Assembly (NCBI GenBank): GCA_022826385.1
Contig: JAJDUZ010000005.1
Span: 1 to 49,377 of the forward strand
DNA: 49,377 nucleotides
From: Silicimonas sp.
GTDB lineage: Bacteria > Pseudomonadota > Alphaproteobacteria > Rhodobacterales > Rhodobacteraceae
Direction of reading: 5' to 3'
Positions 34,670-43,853 of the stretch are shown piece by piece (positions within the stretch are counted from its first letter, which is position 1; each line of letters starts with the position of its first letter). The translations under genes and the position numbers were made by a program. A model generated the notes under the pieces. The model was not told the DNA's origin and made no database searches. It worked only from the letters and a program-made list of their open reading frames with translations.

Positions 34670-35890
34670 ATGCCCCTTATGCTGTTCTGGGCCATCGCCT
34701 TTCTGATCGCCGCCGCCACTGCGGCCTCCATGCTGATCGCATTGCGCGCGCGCGGCGAAAGCCAAAGTGCCGCGGCGTCGGACCTGCAGGTCTATCGCGA
34801 CCAGTTGCAGGAGGTGGACCGCGATCTGGCCCGTGGCGTCCTGACCGAGGCCGAGGCCGAGACCGTGCGCACCGAGGTTTCGCGCCGCCTGCTGGACGCC
34901 GACCGGCGTGCGGCCGAGGCGCGGGCGGCAAGCGGTGGAAATGGCTGGCCTGCGGCGTTGATGATTGGGGCCGTGACACTGGCGGGCGGCTATGGCCTTT
35001 ACACCCAAATGGGTGCGCCGGGCTACCCGGACCTGCCAATGGCGACGCGCATCGCCGAGATCAACGAAGCGGCCGCGAACCGCATCAGTCAGGCGGAAGC
35101 CGAAGAGCTCGCCAAGGACACCCTGCCCGCCCCGCCGGAGCCGGATGCACGTTTCACCGAACTGATGACCGAGTTGCGCCGGGTGCTGGAAGAGCGCCCG
35201 AACGACCTCCGCGGCCTCGCCCTTCTGGCCGAAAACGAAGCCCGGCTCGGCAACTTTGCCGCCGCCCGCGCGGCGCAAGACCGGATCCTGCAGATCAAGG
35301 GCGCCGATGTTGAACCGATCGACCTGATCGCCAGCATCGACATCCTCGTCTTCGCCGCGGGCGGCTATGTCTCGCCCGAGGCCGAAGACCGCATCGCGCA
35401 ACTGGTACAACTCTCGCCCGAGAACGGCGCCGGCCAGTACTACACCGGACTGACGCTGGCGCAGAACGGCCGCTCGGATCAGGCCTTCCCGATCTGGCGG
35501 CGCTTGCTGGAACAGGGGCCCCAAAACGCGCCTTGGGTGCCGATCATCCGTCAGGAAATCACCGGCATCGCAGCCGCCGCCGGGGTTCAGTACCAACCCC
35601 CGGCCTCTGTGCGTGGCCCGGATGCCGCGGCGATGGCCGCAGCCGACGAGATGTCGGAAGAAGACCGGCAGATGATGATCCAGGGCATGGTCGAGGGCCT
35701 CGCCGCCCGGCTGGCCGAAGACGGCGGCACGCCCGAGGAATGGGCCCAGCTCATCACCGCACTGGGCGTCCTCGGCGAGGTTGACCGCGCCACGGCCATC
35801 GTGACCGAAGCGCGCACCGTGTTTGCCGCCAGCCCCGATGCGCTGAGCCTGATCGAAGGCGCGGCCGCCCGCGCAGGCGTGTCACAATGA
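34670..35890 (+). CDS. ccmI: c-type cytochrome biogenesis protein CcmI
   Basis: A 406-residue inner membrane protein of System I cytochrome c maturation that holds apocytochrome c for heme ligation. Two transmembrane helices (about 4-22 and 96-112) flank a helical cytoplasmic loop (VYRDQLQEVDRDLARGVLTEAEAE), followed by a periplasmic domain with TPR-like repeats (about 160-300). The length fits alphaproteobacterial CcmI. Overlaps ruvX by four bases; the unusual partner genes show it is not in a full ccm operon here. Confidence 0.93.
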   Translation: MPLMLFWAIAFLIAAATAASMLIALRARGESQSAAASDLQVYRDQLQEVDRDLARGVLTEAEAETVRTEVSRRLLDADRRAAEARAASGGNGWPAALMIGAVTLAGGYGLYTQMGAPGYPDLPMATRIAEINEAAANRISQAEAEELAKDTLPAPPEPDARFTELMTELRRVLEERPNDLRGLALLAENEARLGNFAAARAAQDRILQIKGADVEPIDLIASIDILVFAAGGYVSPEAEDRIAQLVQLSPENGAGQYYTGLTLAQNGRSDQAFPIWRRLLEQGPQNAPWVPIIRQEITGIAAAAGVQYQPPASVRGPDAAAMAAADEMSEEDRQMMIQGMVEGLAARLAEDGGTPEEWAQLITALGVLGEVDRATAIVTEARTVFAASPDALSLIEGAAARAGVSQ

Positions 35891-36360
35891 TCGCCGAGGA
35901 TTGGGACGCCTTCTCGGCCGCCCTGCCCCGCTCGGGCCCGCTGATGGGGCTTGATCTCGGCACCCATACAATCGGGATCGCCGTCAGCGACGGGCTTCGC
36001 AGCGTCGCCAGCCCGATCGAGACGATCCGCCGGAAGAAGTTCGGGGTGGATGCTGCCGCCCTTCTCGCCATTGCCGAGGATCGCGGCGTCGCCGGTATCG
36101 TCCTTGGCTTGCCGCTGAACATGGATGGCAGCGAAGGCCCACGGTGCCAGGCAACCCGCGCCTTCGCGCGCAACCTCGACCCGCTCGCCAATCGCCCGAT
36201 CGGGTTCTGGGACGAACGTCTCTCGACCGTGGCGGCGGAACGCGCGCTTCTGGAAGCCGACACGTCGCGACGCCGCCGCGCTGAAGTGATCGACCACGTG
36301 GCGGCCTCGTTCATCCTGCAAGGGGCGCTTGATCGGCTGAGCCATATGGAGGCCGGATGA
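35887..36360 (+). CDS. ruvX: Holliday junction resolvase-like RNase RuvX (YqgF)
   Basis: A 157-residue RNase H-fold nuclease of the YqgF family, implicated in 16S rRNA 5'-end maturation and also annotated as a Holliday junction resolvase. The first motif MGLDLGTHTIGIAVSD carries the conserved Asp; GIVLGLPLNMDGSEG and FWDERLSTVAAERAL follow, and a last Asp lies in RRAEVIDHVAASFIL. Overlaps ccmI and the DUF1289 gene by four bases each (ATGA), so all three are coupled. Confidence 0.93.
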   Translation: MIAEDWDAFSAALPRSGPLMGLDLGTHTIGIAVSDGLRSVASPIETIRRKKFGVDAAALLAIAEDRGVAGIVLGLPLNMDGSEGPRCQATRAFARNLDPLANRPIGFWDERLSTVAAERALLEADTSRRRRAEVIDHVAASFILQGALDRLSHMEAG

Positions 36361-36584
36361 GCGACGACATCTGGAAACGCGACGAGATCGAAAGCCCCTG
36401 CGTGAAGATCTGCGTCCTGCATCCCGAGGCGGATATCTGCATCGGCTGTTTCCGCACACGCCACGAAATCGCCGGATGGTCGCGCCTTAGCCGTGACGAA
36501 CGTCGCGCCTTGATGTCGACCCTGCCCGAGCGGAAGTCTCTCTTGCCCGGTCGGCGCGGTGGCCGGAAAGCCAAACGCTCCTGA
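36357..36584 (+). CDS. DUF1289 domain protein
   Basis: A 75-residue protein with the DUF1289 pattern: SPCVKICVLHPEADICIGC with four cysteines in C-x3-C-x8-C-x2-C arrangement, then RTRHEIAGWSRLSRDERRAL. The cysteines probably bind zinc or an iron-sulfur cluster. The C-terminus is very basic (RRGGRKAKRS), hinting at nucleic acid or ribosome contact. Function unproven. Last gene of the ccmI-ruvX transcript, followed by a hairpin cluster. Confidence 0.88.
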   Translation: MSDDIWKRDEIESPCVKICVLHPEADICIGCFRTRHEIAGWSRLSRDERRALMSTLPERKSLLPGRRGGRKAKRS

Positions 36585-36589
36585 ATTGC

Positions 36590-36645
36590 GCGCCTGCGGC
36601 GCACCCGATCTTTTATGGGGCTCTGCCCCAAATTGGCTTCGCCAA
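36590..36645 (+). terminator. Three short hairpins after the DUF1289 gene
   Basis: GCGCC/GGCGC around TGC (36590-36602), TGGGGC/GCCCCA around TCT (36616-36630) and TTGGC/GCCAA around TTC (36633-36645). All stems are perfect with three-base loops, just after the DUF1289 stop. TTTTAT separates the first two, giving an intrinsic-terminator look for the first. Confidence 0.6.
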
Positions 36646-36652
36646 CGCCTCC

Positions 36653-36675
36653 GGGATATTTTCGAACAGGCGAAG
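36653..36675 (+). repeat. Conserved 3'-end block, degenerate copy D (after the DUF1289 gene)
   Basis: Forward-strand GGGATATTTTCGAACAGGCG followed by AAG resembles the GCGTATTTTCGAAGAGATGA block of copies A and B, in sense orientation to ccmI-ruvX-DUF1289 and after its hairpins. It faces copy C tail to tail, three to four bases apart. Confidence 0.5.
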
Positions 36676-36677
36676 TG

Positions 36678-36702
36678 GCCTTCATCTCTTTGACAATACG
36701 CC
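36678..36702 (-). repeat. Conserved 3'-end block, copy C (after rmuC)
   Basis: Reverse-strand GGCGTATTGTCAAAGAGATG followed by AAGGC, in sense orientation to rmuC and following the hairpin at 36710-36730. Unlike copies A and B it has no ATG at its start, so it cannot encode the same short peptide from that codon. Confidence 0.6.
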
Positions 36703-36709
36703 GGGGTGT

Positions 36710-36730
36710 TTGAGGGGCAGCGCCCCTCAA
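36710..36730 (-). terminator. Hairpin downstream of rmuC
   Basis: TTGAGGGGC (36710-36718) pairs perfectly with GCCCCTCAA (36722-36730) around a three-base loop, 34 bases after the rmuC stop on the reverse strand. No T-run follows directly, but the conserved block with TATTGT does. Confidence 0.6.
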
Positions 36731-36764
36731 TCAACAAATCGCGTGCGCGAAGCGCCCCTTCCGG

Positions 36765-37937
36765 TCACCCGTCTTTTGCATCCTTGAGGCGGACAATATC
36801 CGGGCTGTCGGGGGCCAGTTCCTCGAAATCAAAATTGTCGAGGCGAAGTGCGCGACGACCAGCCTTCTCGGCGCTGATCTTGATCTCTTCGATGTCCTTC
36901 GATGCCTGCCCGAAATGTCGGTCGAGATTGCCGACCCGTGTCGTCAGCCGGTCGACATCCGCATAGAGCAACGAAAGCTCGCGCCGGATCGCACCGGCTT
37001 GCTCGCGCATCCTTGCGTCCTTCAGGATGGCGCGCATCGTGTTAAGCGTTGCCATGCAGGTGGTTGGCGACACGATCCACACCCGCGCCGCGAAGCCTTC
37101 GCGCACAAGTTCGGAAAAATTGGCGTGCAGTTCGGCATAGACCGCTTCCGATGGCAGGAACATCAACGCGCCGTCTACCGTCTCGCCTTCCAGAATGTAT
37201 TTCTCTGAAATGTCCTTAATGTGCTTCTTCACCGAGGTTCGCAGCAGTTTGGCCGCCTCGTTGACCTCATAGTCGCTGGCGGCGTTCCGCAACGCCTCAT
37301 ACGCTTCAAGCGGGAACTTGGCGTCGATCACGATCGGCCCCGGCGGGTTGGGCAAATGGATCAGGCAATCGGCGCGCTTGCCATTCGAGAGCGTCGCCTG
37401 TGTCGTGTAACTGTCTGACGGCAGGGCTTTTTCGAGGATATCGTAAAGCTGGATTTCACCGAACGCGCCGCGCGTCTGCTTGTTCGACAGGATGTCCTGC
37501 AAGGTCAGCACGTCGCCTGAAAGCTTCTCGATATTGGCTTGCGCCTTGTCAATTGTCTCGAGCCGTTGCTGCAACTCGCCCAGCGACCGGGCCGTCTTGG
37601 TCGAGCTGTTGGCCAAGTTATCGGTCATCCGCGTCGACACTTCGGTCAGCCGTGCTTCCATCAGTTTGAGCATGTTGGCCTGGCTTGCGGCCGACGCCTC
37701 GGACACCTGGGTCAGACCACCCGACAACGCGGACTGCCCATCCGCCAGCGTTTCGACGCGGGCCTGCAACTGCGTCATCGTCTGCACCATCGGGGCCAGG
37801 TTGCGCGAGGCCGCACCGGCCCGCCGGACCGCCATGATCAGAAGGCAGATCACCAGAAGAGACACCGCCACGCCGACGATGGCCAATTGCACCATCGGGT
37901 CATTCAGGTCGAGGGTCAGGCTGCCAATCTGGATCAT
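36765..37937 (-). CDS. rmuC: DNA recombination protein RmuC
   Basis: A 390-residue protein: an N-terminal membrane helix (about 15-38), a coiled-coil region (about 45-150, QARVETLADGQSALSGGLTQ onward) and the RmuC nuclease-like domain (RGAFGEIQLYDILEKAL, PIVIDAKFPLEAYEALRNA, FLPSEAVYAEL). RmuC proteins limit DNA inversions at short repeats. The start at 37937 overlaps the mutL stop as ATGA; an upstream in-frame extension lies inside mutL and is rejected. Confidence 0.92.
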   Translation of the reverse strand: MIQIGSLTLDLNDPMVQLAIVGVAVSLLVICLLIMAVRRAGAASRNLAPMVQTMTQLQARVETLADGQSALSGGLTQVSEASAASQANMLKLMEARLTEVSTRMTDNLANSSTKTARSLGELQQRLETIDKAQANIEKLSGDVLTLQDILSNKQTRGAFGEIQLYDILEKALPSDSYTTQATLSNGKRADCLIHLPNPPGPIVIDAKFPLEAYEALRNAASDYEVNEAAKLLRTSVKKHIKDISEKYILEGETVDGALMFLPSEAVYAELHANFSELVREGFAARVWIVSPTTCMATLNTMRAILKDARMREQAGAIRRELSLLYADVDRLTTRVGNLDRHFGQASKDIEEIKISAEKAGRRALRLDNFDFEELAPDSPDIVRLKDAKDG

Positions 37938-39745
37938 GTGCGACCGAACAGCTTTTCGATGTCGTCGAGCTTCAACTCCACATAGGTCGGGCGACCGTGG
38001 TTGCACTGCCCGGCGCGGGGGGTTGCCTCCATCTGGCGGAGAAGCGCGTTCATCTCGGGTGCCGTCATCCGGCGCCCGGTGCGCACGGACGCGTGGCAGG
38101 CGATCCGCGAGAGCACCGCGTCGATCCGGCTTGTCAGGCTGTCACTGGCACCGGTATCGGCCAATTCATCCGCGATGTCCCGCAGCAAGGCGGCTGCATC
38201 GGTCGTCCCCAGGATTGCGGGCGTCTCCCTGACCGCGACGACGCCGGGGCCAAAGCTTTCGATGACAAGACCGAGCGTTCCAAGTTCCTCGGCCATCCCG
38301 AGGACGGCATCAGCCGCCGCGCCCAGTTCGACGATCTCGGGCACAAGGAGGGCTTGGCCCGCCACGCCATGCGCGTCTCGGCGGGTTTTGAGTTCTTCAT
38401 ACACGATACGCTCATGAGCGGCATGCGCATCGACAAGGATCATGCCGTCGCGGGTTTGGGCCACGATGAAATTCTCATGCAGCTGTGCCCGCGCCGCGCC
38501 CAACGGCAGGTCCATCGCGTCTTGTTCAGGCTCGGGTTCAAACCGGGCGGACGGGGTTTCGGCGAGGCCCGGAAAATCCATATGTTCCGAGACGTTTTCT
38601 TTGAAGAAACCGGGCCCGCGCGACGGCCGGTCCATCTGGTAGACGCGGGGTTCGGGCTGAAACGCTTCAAGTGTCGCATCGGCAACCGTCGAAGCCGCCC
38701 GCGCGCCGCGTTGGCCAAGGACGTCACGCAAACCGCTGACGATCAGGCTCCGCGCCGCGGCCGGGTCGCGGAACCGCACTTCGGTCTTGGCCGGGTGGAC
38801 ATTGACGTCGACAAGGACCGGGTCGCAATCGATGAAAAGCGCTGCCGCGGCGTGCCGGTCCCGCGCCAGAACGTCCATGTAACCCGCCCGAAGCGCACCG
38901 GTCAGCGCCTTGTCGCGGACAGGACGTCCGTTGACGAAGACATATTGATGGATGGCGGAGCCGCGCGAATAGGTCGGCAGCCCGGCGAAGCCCGTCAGGT
39001 GCAGCCCTTCGCGCTCGGCATCTAGGGGCACGGAATTGTCGGCAAAGTCCGGACCCAGAATTTGCCTCAGACGCCCTTTCAGCGCGTCGACAGGCGTCCC
39101 ACTCCGCGCCTCGGCCACGAACAACGTGCGCGGCGTTTCGGTCTCGTCGATCAGTTCGAAGCGCAGATAGGGCTCGGCCATGGCAAGGCGTTTGACCACA
39201 TCCGTGACGGCGCGTGTTTCGGCCTGATCCGAGCGCAGGAACTTCAGGCGCGCGGGCGTGGCATAGAACAGATCGCGAATTTCCACGACAGTCCCCGGCG
39301 CGCCTGCGGAAGGCCGCGCCTCGCCCAACCGGCCACCTTCAGCCTCAAGGCGCATGGCATCGGCATTTGCCGGGCGTGACGTCAGCGACAGGCGCGACAC
39401 GGCAGCCAGCGAGGCCAAGGCTTCGCCCCGAAAGCCGAAAGTGTGGATGTTCAGAAGGTCCGTCCCATCGATCTTCGACGTTGCATGGCGTGACAAGGCC
39501 AAGGGAAGATCGGGGGCGGCAATGCCGTTGCCGTCATCCGAGACGCGGATTAACCGCTTGCCCCCGGCAGCAATCGCAACGGTGATCCGCGTGGCGTTTG
39601 CGTCGATGGCGTTCTCGACCAGTTCCTTGACCGCCGAGGCCGGACGCTCGACCACTTCGCCGGCGGCAATGCGATTGATCGCGCCGTCATCCAAGCGTCG
39701 GATTTTGGAGGGATTTTCGCTTATATTGGGGTCGGCGGCATGCAT
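37934..39745 (-). CDS. mutL: DNA mismatch repair protein MutL
   Basis: A 603-residue GHKL ATPase linking mismatch recognition to excision. N-terminal motifs: AAGEVVERPASAVKELVENA, VSDDGNGI, HATSKI and GFRGEAL. A low-conservation linker follows, then the C-terminal dimerisation domain. That domain shows an altered DAHAAHERIVYE endonuclease motif (the family form is DQHA-x2-E-x4-E) and CNHGRPTYVEL near the end, so it is of the endonuclease-bearing type. The frame opens ten codons earlier at a TTG, but the ATG at 39745 is preferred. Operon with rmuC. Confidence 0.95.
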   Translation of the reverse strand: MHAADPNISENPSKIRRLDDGAINRIAAGEVVERPASAVKELVENAIDANATRITVAIAAGGKRLIRVSDDGNGIAAPDLPLALSRHATSKIDGTDLLNIHTFGFRGEALASLAAVSRLSLTSRPANADAMRLEAEGGRLGEARPSAGAPGTVVEIRDLFYATPARLKFLRSDQAETRAVTDVVKRLAMAEPYLRFELIDETETPRTLFVAEARSGTPVDALKGRLRQILGPDFADNSVPLDAEREGLHLTGFAGLPTYSRGSAIHQYVFVNGRPVRDKALTGALRAGYMDVLARDRHAAAALFIDCDPVLVDVNVHPAKTEVRFRDPAAARSLIVSGLRDVLGQRGARAASTVADATLEAFQPEPRVYQMDRPSRGPGFFKENVSEHMDFPGLAETPSARFEPEPEQDAMDLPLGAARAQLHENFIVAQTRDGMILVDAHAAHERIVYEELKTRRDAHGVAGQALLVPEIVELGAAADAVLGMAEELGTLGLVIESFGPGVVAVRETPAILGTTDAAALLRDIADELADTGASDSLTSRIDAVLSRIACHASVRTGRRMTAPEMNALLRQMEATPRAGQCNHGRPTYVELKLDDIEKLFGRT

Positions 39746-39810
39746 ACCACAAAAAGTAGCATTTCCACCCGGCAAGATCCAGCGCTTACCGTGTGCTCAG
39801 CCACAAGGAT

Positions 39811-40416
39811 TCAGGGGTTAAAAACCAGCAGGACCGCAATGGTCCACATCAGGATCCCCACGCCGAAATCCAGAACCCGCCATGCGGTCGGGTTGGCGAA
39901 GACCGGCGCCAAAAGGCGCGCGCCATATCCAAGGGTGAAGAAGAACACGAAGCTTGCGGAAATCGCACCGGCCCCGAAGGCAAGTTTGCTGCCGTCATAG
40001 CCTGCCGCGATCGAGCCAAGCAGAACCAGCGTATCCAGATAAACATGCGGGTTGCCCCATGTCAGCGCCAGACAGACGGCAACCGTCGCCCATAGCCCGG
40101 TTTCGGCCCCGCCATCGGCCTTGAGCGCCCCGGCGCCAGTGAAGGCCGACCAGAACGCCATGGCCCCATAGATGAACAGGAACATCGCACCGCCCCATGT
40201 CAGCACCGGCTTGAGCCACGGCGCGGCTTCAACCAGCGCGCCAAAGCCCAGAATTCCGGCTGACATCAGGATGGCATCCGACAACGCACATGTCAGGCAA
40301 ACGGCAAGCACATGGCTACGACGTATTCCCTGACGCAGAACAAAGGCGTTCTGCGCGCCAATGGCCACAATCAGCGACAAGCTGAGGGCAAAACCTTTGG
40401 CGAAGGAAAAGATCAC
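39811..40416 (-). CDS. LysE/ArgO family amino acid exporter
   Basis: A 201-residue inner membrane protein with six predicted helices. The LysE hallmark [17 protein letters not shown] lies at about residues 20-37, and [16 protein letters not shown] in the middle is typical of arginine/lysine exporters. It probably expels basic amino acids. The GTG start overlaps the yebC stop as GTGA, so translation is coupled to that gene. Confidence 0.9.
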   Translation of the reverse strand: MIFSFAKGFALSLSLIVAIGAQNAFVLRQGIRRSHVLAVCLTCALSDAILMSAGILGFGALVEAAPWLKPVLTWGGAMFLFIYGAMAFWSAFTGAGALKADGGAETGLWATVAVCLALTWGNPHVYLDTLVLLGSIAAGYDGSKLAFGAGAISASFVFFFTLGYGARLLAPVFANPTAWRVLDFGVGILMWTIAVLLVFNP

Positions 40417-41156
40417 GCGAGTTGGGCCATCACCTCATCCGAGATCTCGAAGTTGGCGGTGACGCGTTGCACGTCATCGTCATCTTCCAGAACCTCGATG
40501 AGCCTCATCAGTTTCTGCGCCCCGTCCAGATCAAGTTCGGTTGTCGTGGTCGGCTTCCAGATCAGCTTGGTGCTTTCCGCTTCGCCAAGCGCATCTTCAA
40601 TCGCCGTCGATACCGCGTTGAGGTCGGTATCCTCGGTATAGATCGCATGGCCTTCGTCGCTGCTTTCGACGTCCTCGGCACCTGCTTCGATCGCCGCCAT
40701 CATCACGGTGTCTTCATCGCCGACATCGGCGGGATAAAGGATCTCGCCCTTCCGCTCGAACATGAAGCTGACCGAGCCGGTTTCGCCAAGGTTGCCGCCA
40801 TGCTTGCCAAAGGTCGAACGCACGGTCGACGCGGTGCGATTGCGGTTGTCCGTCATCGCTTCGACGATCACGGCAACGCCGCCCGGGCCATAACCCTCAT
40901 AGCGAATTTCCTCGTATTCGTCGCCTTCGCCCGCTTCCGACTTCTTGATCGCGCGTTCGATCACGTCCTTCGGCACCGACTGCGATTTCGCTTCCTTCAC
41001 CGCAAGCCGCAGACGCGGGTTCTTGTCGGGGTCCGGGTCGCCCATCTTGGCGGCGACGGTGATCTCTTTTGAAAGCTTCGAGAACAGCTTCGAGCGCGCC
41101 GCATCCTGACGCCCTTTGCGATGCTGAATATTTGCCCATTTTGAATGGCCAGCCAT
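40413..41156 (-). CDS. YebC/PmpR family DNA-binding regulatory protein
   Basis: A 247-residue member of the TACO1/YebC family, now linked to relief of ribosome stalling at proline-rich stretches and earlier annotated as transcription regulators. It starts with [19 protein letters not shown] and contains [23 protein letters not shown]. The ATG at 41156 is chosen over 41171 on family grounds. Coupled to lysE downstream by a 4-base overlap. Confidence 0.94.
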   Translation of the reverse strand: MAGHSKWANIQHRKGRQDAARSKLFSKLSKEITVAAKMGDPDPDKNPRLRLAVKEAKSQSVPKDVIERAIKKSEAGEGDEYEEIRYEGYGPGGVAVIVEAMTDNRNRTASTVRSTFGKHGGNLGETGSVSFMFERKGEILYPADVGDEDTVMMAAIEAGAEDVESSDEGHAIYTEDTDLNAVSTAIEDALGEAESTKLIWKPTTTTELDLDGAQKLMRLIEVLEDDDDVQRVTANFEISDEVMAQLA

Positions 41157-41368
41157 ACGAAACTCCCTCACGCTGCGTTTTTGCGACGCCCATATAGTCG
41201 AGGACCAATCCGGCTTTCAATACCTTGGCGGACCCTCAGGTCACCAGAAGGCAGAGACGTGGCAACAAGTTGATTTTTATTCGCTTTTTCAAGTAGCAGC
41301 GCTAATTACACATTAGAAAAGATGCTCGCAAAAATACATTCTGCATGTTCTATACACGGAATCTGCGG
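41157..41368. other. AT-rich intergenic region between tyrS and yebC
   Basis: Strikingly AT-rich around 41260-41350. It should contain the yebC promoter, read leftward, and the end of the tyrS transcript. I could not pick a single convincing -35/-10 pair or a hairpin with a T-run. Confidence 0.35.
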
Positions 41369-42622
41369 CTAGTCGACCAGCTTCACCAGCGCGTGGCGTT
41401 TCTTGCCTGCCGATAGCTTGACCGGGGCCGCCAAGGCAGCGGCATCGATCATTCGACCGGCATCGGTCAATGGCGCGTCATCCAGCTTGGCCCCGTTCTC
41501 GGCAATCAGGCGTTTCGCTTCCTTGCCGGATTTGACCAACCCCGATCGCACGAAAAGTTGAACAACAGACACACCCTCGGACAATTCCGACGCCGAAAGC
41601 TCAAGCGTCGGCAGGTCGTCCCCGACACCGCCCTTCTCGAACACCTCTCGCGCGGTCGCTTCGGCCGTCGCCGCCGCATCGCCTCCGCGACAGAGCGACG
41701 TGACCTCGTTCGCCAGAATGATCTTGGCGTCGTTGATCTCGGCCCCGCCCAATGCGCCAAGGCGTTCGCATTCCTCAATCGGCAATTCGGTGAACATCTT
41801 CAGAAACTTGCCAACATCCGCATCGTCGACATTCCGCCACCACTGCCAGAAGTCATACGAGCTCATCATGTCTTCGTTCAGCCAGACGGCCCCATCCGCC
41901 GACTTGCCCATCTTCTTGCCATCGGCACGGGTCACAAGCGGCGTGGTCAGGCCAAAGGCGTCGGCCGCTTCAACCCGCCGGATCAGGTCAGCGCCCGAGA
42001 CGATGTTGCCCCATTGGTCAGACCCGCCCATCTGGAGGATACAGCCGTGACGCCGGTAAAGCTCAAGGAAGTCATAAGCCTGCAGCAGCATATAGTTGAA
42101 CTCGATGAAGCTGAGCGCCTGCTCGCGGTCGAGCCGCGACTTCACACTTTCAAACGCCAGCAGACGGTTGATGGTGAAATGCTTGCCAATGTCCCGCAGG
42201 AAATCGATATAGCCCAGCTTGTCCAGCCACTCGGCATTATTGACCAAGGGCGAGTCGGTCGGACCGTCGCCGTAGGAGATATAGTTCGAGAACACCTGCC
42301 GGATGCCATCGGCATTGGCGGTGATCTGATCGACCGAGATGATCTTGCGCATCTCGTCCTTGCCGGACGGGTCGCCCACCTTGGTTGTGCCGCCGCCCAT
42401 CAGCGTGATCGGGCGATGCCCGGTCTTCTGCATCCAGCGCAGCAACATGATCTGGACAAGGTTTCCAATATGCAGCGACGTCGCCGTCAGGTCGAAGCCG
42501 ATATACCCGGTGACCGACCCTTTGTGGAAACGCTCGTCCAACTCTTGCAGATCAGTGCAATCCGCCACGAAGCCGCGCGCCATGATCGTGGCGAGAAACT
42601 CGGATTTCGGGTGGTAGGTCAT
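41369..42622 (-). CDS. tyrS: Tyrosine--tRNA ligase
   Basis: A 417-residue class I synthetase. The HIGH-type motif appears as [11 protein letters not shown] and the KMSKS loop as [17 protein letters not shown] and [11 protein letters not shown] mark the tyrosine and ATP sites, and a C-terminal S4-like RNA-binding domain starts near residue 345 ([17 protein letters not shown]). An in-frame ATG 15 codons upstream at 42667 would overlap anmK on the other strand; 42622 fits the family length better. Divergent from anmK. Confidence 0.95.
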   Translation of the reverse strand: MTYHPKSEFLATIMARGFVADCTDLQELDERFHKGSVTGYIGFDLTATSLHIGNLVQIMLLRWMQKTGHRPITLMGGGTTKVGDPSGKDEMRKIISVDQITANADGIRQVFSNYISYGDGPTDSPLVNNAEWLDKLGYIDFLRDIGKHFTINRLLAFESVKSRLDREQALSFIEFNYMLLQAYDFLELYRRHGCILQMGGSDQWGNIVSGADLIRRVEAADAFGLTTPLVTRADGKKMGKSADGAVWLNEDMMSSYDFWQWWRNVDDADVGKFLKMFTELPIEECERLGALGGAEINDAKIILANEVTSLCRGGDAAATAEATAREVFEKGGVGDDLPTLELSASELSEGVSVVQLFVRSGLVKSGKEAKRLIAENGAKLDDAPLTDAGRMIDAAALAAPVKLSAGKKRHALVKLVD

Positions 42623-42642
42623 CGGGTCATCCGTTACTTGAT

Positions 42643-43776
42643 TTGAGCCATTCTCATACTGGGCCAAGCGGGAAAGGGAAAGCCATCACCAAGACGGATC
42701 CTCTCTGGGCCCTTGGCGCCATGTCAGGCACGTCTCTCGACGGGGTCGACGCTGCGATGATCCGCACGGATGGCGTCTCGGTTTTCGAGTTCGGCCCATC
42801 GCGCTACCGGCCCTATTCCGACGCCGAGCGCGAGGTGATCCGGGCCGCATTCGGCAAGCTTTCGGGCCCCGAGGTCGAGGCCGCAGGCGAAGTTGTCGAG
42901 ACCGCCCATGCCGAGCTTCTGGACCAGTTCGACGGGGCCGACGTGATCGGGTTTCACGGTCAAACCCTGACCCACCTGCCCGACAAGGCGTTCACGCTGC
43001 AGACCGGCAATGGTGGGCTTCTGGCCAAGGTGCTGGAAACCACGGTTGTCTGGGACTTTCGCACGGCCGACATGGAACTTGGCGGCCACGGCGCCCCGCT
43101 TGCGCCGTTCTATCACTTCGCGCTCGCCCGCCACATCGGCGCGACCGAGCCGCTGGCCTTTCTGAACCTCGGCGGCGTGGGCAACCTGACCTGGCTTGAT
43201 CCGATGGCGGAGGCGCCTGAGACGCAAGGGGCCTGCCTTGCCTTCGACACGGGTCCCGCCAATGCGTTGATCGACGACCTTGTCTTACAGCGCCTTGGTC
43301 AAAGATATGACACGGACGGCCAACTGGCGGGCGCTGGCACCGTCGCAGAGGACGTATTGTGCAAGATGATGGCCGTTGGGTACTTCTCAAAAATGCCACC
43401 GAAGTCTCTGGACAGAAACGATTTTTCGAATTGGTCCGGTTTGGTGCAGCACCTGAGCGATGCAGACGCGGCCGCAACGCTGGCCGCTGGCACCGCCGCG
43501 GCCGTAGCGCGCGGTCTTGAGCACTGCCCCTCGGCTCCAAAGCGTCTTCTTGTGACCGGCGGAGGTCGCAAGAACCCGGCCTTGATGGCAGCCGTTGCGA
43601 AGCTTGCGACGTGCCCGGTTCTGCCCGTGGAAGAGGTTGGCCTCGACGGCGATATGCTGGAGGCGCAGGCCTTCGCCTATCTCGCGGTGCGCGTGCTGCG
43701 CAAGCGTCCGACCTCAGCCCCCGGCACCACTGGTGTGGCCGCGCCAGTGGGCGGCGGTCAGATCAGCCGCCCCTGA
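42643..43776 (+). CDS. anmK: Anhydro-N-acetylmuramic acid kinase
   Basis: Recycles peptidoglycan by converting 1,6-anhydroMurNAc to MurNAc-6-phosphate with ATP. Motifs are complete: [46 protein letters not shown] and [11 protein letters not shown]. The start is uncertain. The only canonical start upstream of the [13 protein letters not shown] region is a TTG at 42643, giving 377 residues. An ATC at 42685, preceded by AAAGGGAAAG, would give the usual family N-terminus, and the ATG at 42721 would cut into the first beta strand. Divergent from tyrS, with very little space for promoters. Confidence 0.92.
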   Translation: MSHSHTGPSGKGKAITKTDPLWALGAMSGTSLDGVDAAMIRTDGVSVFEFGPSRYRPYSDAEREVIRAAFGKLSGPEVEAAGEVVETAHAELLDQFDGADVIGFHGQTLTHLPDKAFTLQTGNGGLLAKVLETTVVWDFRTADMELGGHGAPLAPFYHFALARHIGATEPLAFLNLGGVGNLTWLDPMAEAPETQGACLAFDTGPANALIDDLVLQRLGQRYDTDGQLAGAGTVAEDVLCKMMAVGYFSKMPPKSLDRNDFSNWSGLVQHLSDADAAATLAAGTAAAVARGLEHCPSAPKRLLVTGGGRKNPALMAAVAKLATCPVLPVEEVGLDGDMLEAQAFAYLAVRVLRKRPTSAPGTTGVAAPVGGGQISRP

Positions 43777-43784
43777 GCAACGTG

Positions 43785-43831
43785 CCGTTTTCTTGAAAAA
43801 AAAACGGACCGGAAACTTTCAAAGTTTCCGG
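43785..43831 (+). other. Twin-hairpin element, copy 3
   Basis: CCGTTTT (43785-43791) pairs with AAAACGG (43801-43807) across an A-rich interior. After a single A, the palindrome CCGGAAACTTT/AAAGTTTCCGG (43809-43831, centred on one C) follows, then CCCGCC. It begins eight bases after the anmK stop and ends 22 bases before the lon stop, so it separates two convergent genes. Confidence 0.75.
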
Positions 43832-43853
43832 CCCGCCTCGACTGTCTTGCACA

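Noticed and set aside
34502..35596. N-terminal extension of soxB by about 365 codons
   Set aside because: The extension is antisense to ccmI and unlike any SoxB; the family N-terminus begins near 34501.
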